From Lentisphaera araneosa HTCC2155 (GTDB lineage: Bacteria; Verrucomicrobiota; Lentisphaeria; Lentisphaerales; Lentisphaeraceae): a DNA stretch of 64,000 nucleotides. Under the pieces are notes generated by a model. It was not told where the DNA came from and ran no database searches. It saw nothing but the letters and a program-made list of their open reading frames with translations. Every line of letters starts with the position of its first letter. Position 1 is the stretch's first letter. A program made the translations under genes and the position numbers. Below are positions 63,750-64,000 of the stretch, one piece after another. The DNA is taken from NCBI RefSeq assembly GCF_000170755.1, contig NZ_ABCK01000006.1, positions 62,001 through 126,000 of the forward strand, read 5' to 3'.

Positions 63750-64000
63750 ATGAAAATAAAAACTTTTATAATGACTTTGTTTCTTGTGTCTTTAAGTGCG
63801 GTTATCAATGCCTCAGATGAGGATCAATTCAAGGCTTATGGCAAGGCAATAACGGTGATGAATATTGAGAAGCTGGCGTTGAGCCCAAAAGAAAAAGAGG
63901 CTTTTTTAGAAGGGGTAAAAGCCGCTTTAAAGGAGACGAAGCTCAACGAAAAGGATCAAGAAGGACTCGCGAAGCTCGGACAATTTTTAGATCAACGTGC
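63750..64000 (+). CDS. Exported protein, partial (possible FKBP-type isomerase N-terminus)
   Basis: The ATG at 63750 opens a frame that runs off the window end (83 complete codons). A Sec signal (MKIKTFIMTLFLVSLSAVINA) is followed by a charged helical region (FKAYGKAITVMNIEKL; KEAFLEGVKAALKE) that resembles the dimerisation domain of Mip/FkpA-type prolyl isomerases (FKBP_N). The catalytic part would lie outside the window, so the assignment is tentative. AGGATGA lies before the start. Confidence 0.5.
   Translation, partial: MKIKTFIMTLFLVSLSAVINASDEDQFKAYGKAITVMNIEKLALSPKEKEAFLEGVKAALKETKLNEKDQEGLAKLGQFLDQR

Noticed and set aside
1-64000. tRNA or rRNA genes
   Set aside because: None recognised by reading; a tRNAscan/Infernal run would be needed to exclude a tRNA with certainty.

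Overview
The window looks like chromosomal DNA of a marine-type PVC-superphylum bacterium, most likely a member of Lentisphaerae (Lentisphaera-like). I infer this from family content: many secreted formylglycine-type sulfatases, paired DUF1552/DUF1592 proteins, giant PVC-type heme-binding dehydrogenase/ThuA proteins, a hydrazine-synthase-alpha-like PD40/cytochrome protein, and pseudopilin-like proteins starting with a KRKTFTLLELLVAI-type segment. Base composition is moderately AT-rich, with one clearly GC-richer gene (35902-37323).

Layout. (1) 1-6784, plus strand: the end of an exopolysaccharide operon with two SLBB export proteins, a polysaccharide pyruvyl transferase, two GT4 glycosyltransferases and a nitroreductase-like protein. 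(2) 6903-14529, minus strand: three small unknown genes, a 1031-residue XRE-HTH/STAND ATPase/TPR protein ending in a UrtA-like ligand-binding domain, a lipoprotein, and a GDP-mannose pyrophosphorylase/isomerase gene (manC type) broken by an in-frame TAG. (3) 14530-16587: REP-like palindromes and an IS110-family transposase with a possible structured RNA upstream. (4) 16588-23146: an esterase-DUF1592-DUF1552 operon and a divergent serine hydrolase. (5) 23209-53562: a large catabolic island with sulfatases, esterases, a beta-helix protein, F5/8C-type and cytochrome-type proteins and a GH127-like glycosidase. It is full of duplications, gene remnants, chimeric ORFs, hairpin-repeat arrays and two back-to-back group II introns. 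(6) 54041-63325: a cupin-like gene, then a minus-strand cluster (Gfo/Idh oxidoreductase, ThuA-dehydrogenase-cytochrome fusion, sugar isomerase/epimerase, sulfatase) divergent from a PAS-AraC regulator. (7) A MITE-like element and the start of an exported gene at the right edge.

How it works together. The island reads as machinery for taking apart a sulfated polysaccharide: sulfatases remove sulfate, esterases remove acyl groups, the beta-helix and GH127-like proteins act on glycans, and the heme proteins and the Gfo/Idh-isomerase pair would oxidise or isomerise the released sugars. No formylglycine-generating enzyme and no glycan transporter lie in this window, so the substrate is not identified.

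Most notable signals. (a) A cytoplasmic STAND regulator that appears to have captured a UrtA-like periplasmic binding domain. (b) Arrays of short, very stable hairpins whose stems covary between copies and in which a MITE-like element and group II introns have inserted. (c) A ~760-bp duplicated tract whose two ends fall inside genes and create chimeric proteins at both ends, plus several leader-plus-tail mini-ORFs. Together these suggest an island being rebuilt by recombination. All family assignments were made by reading sequences; no database search was run.
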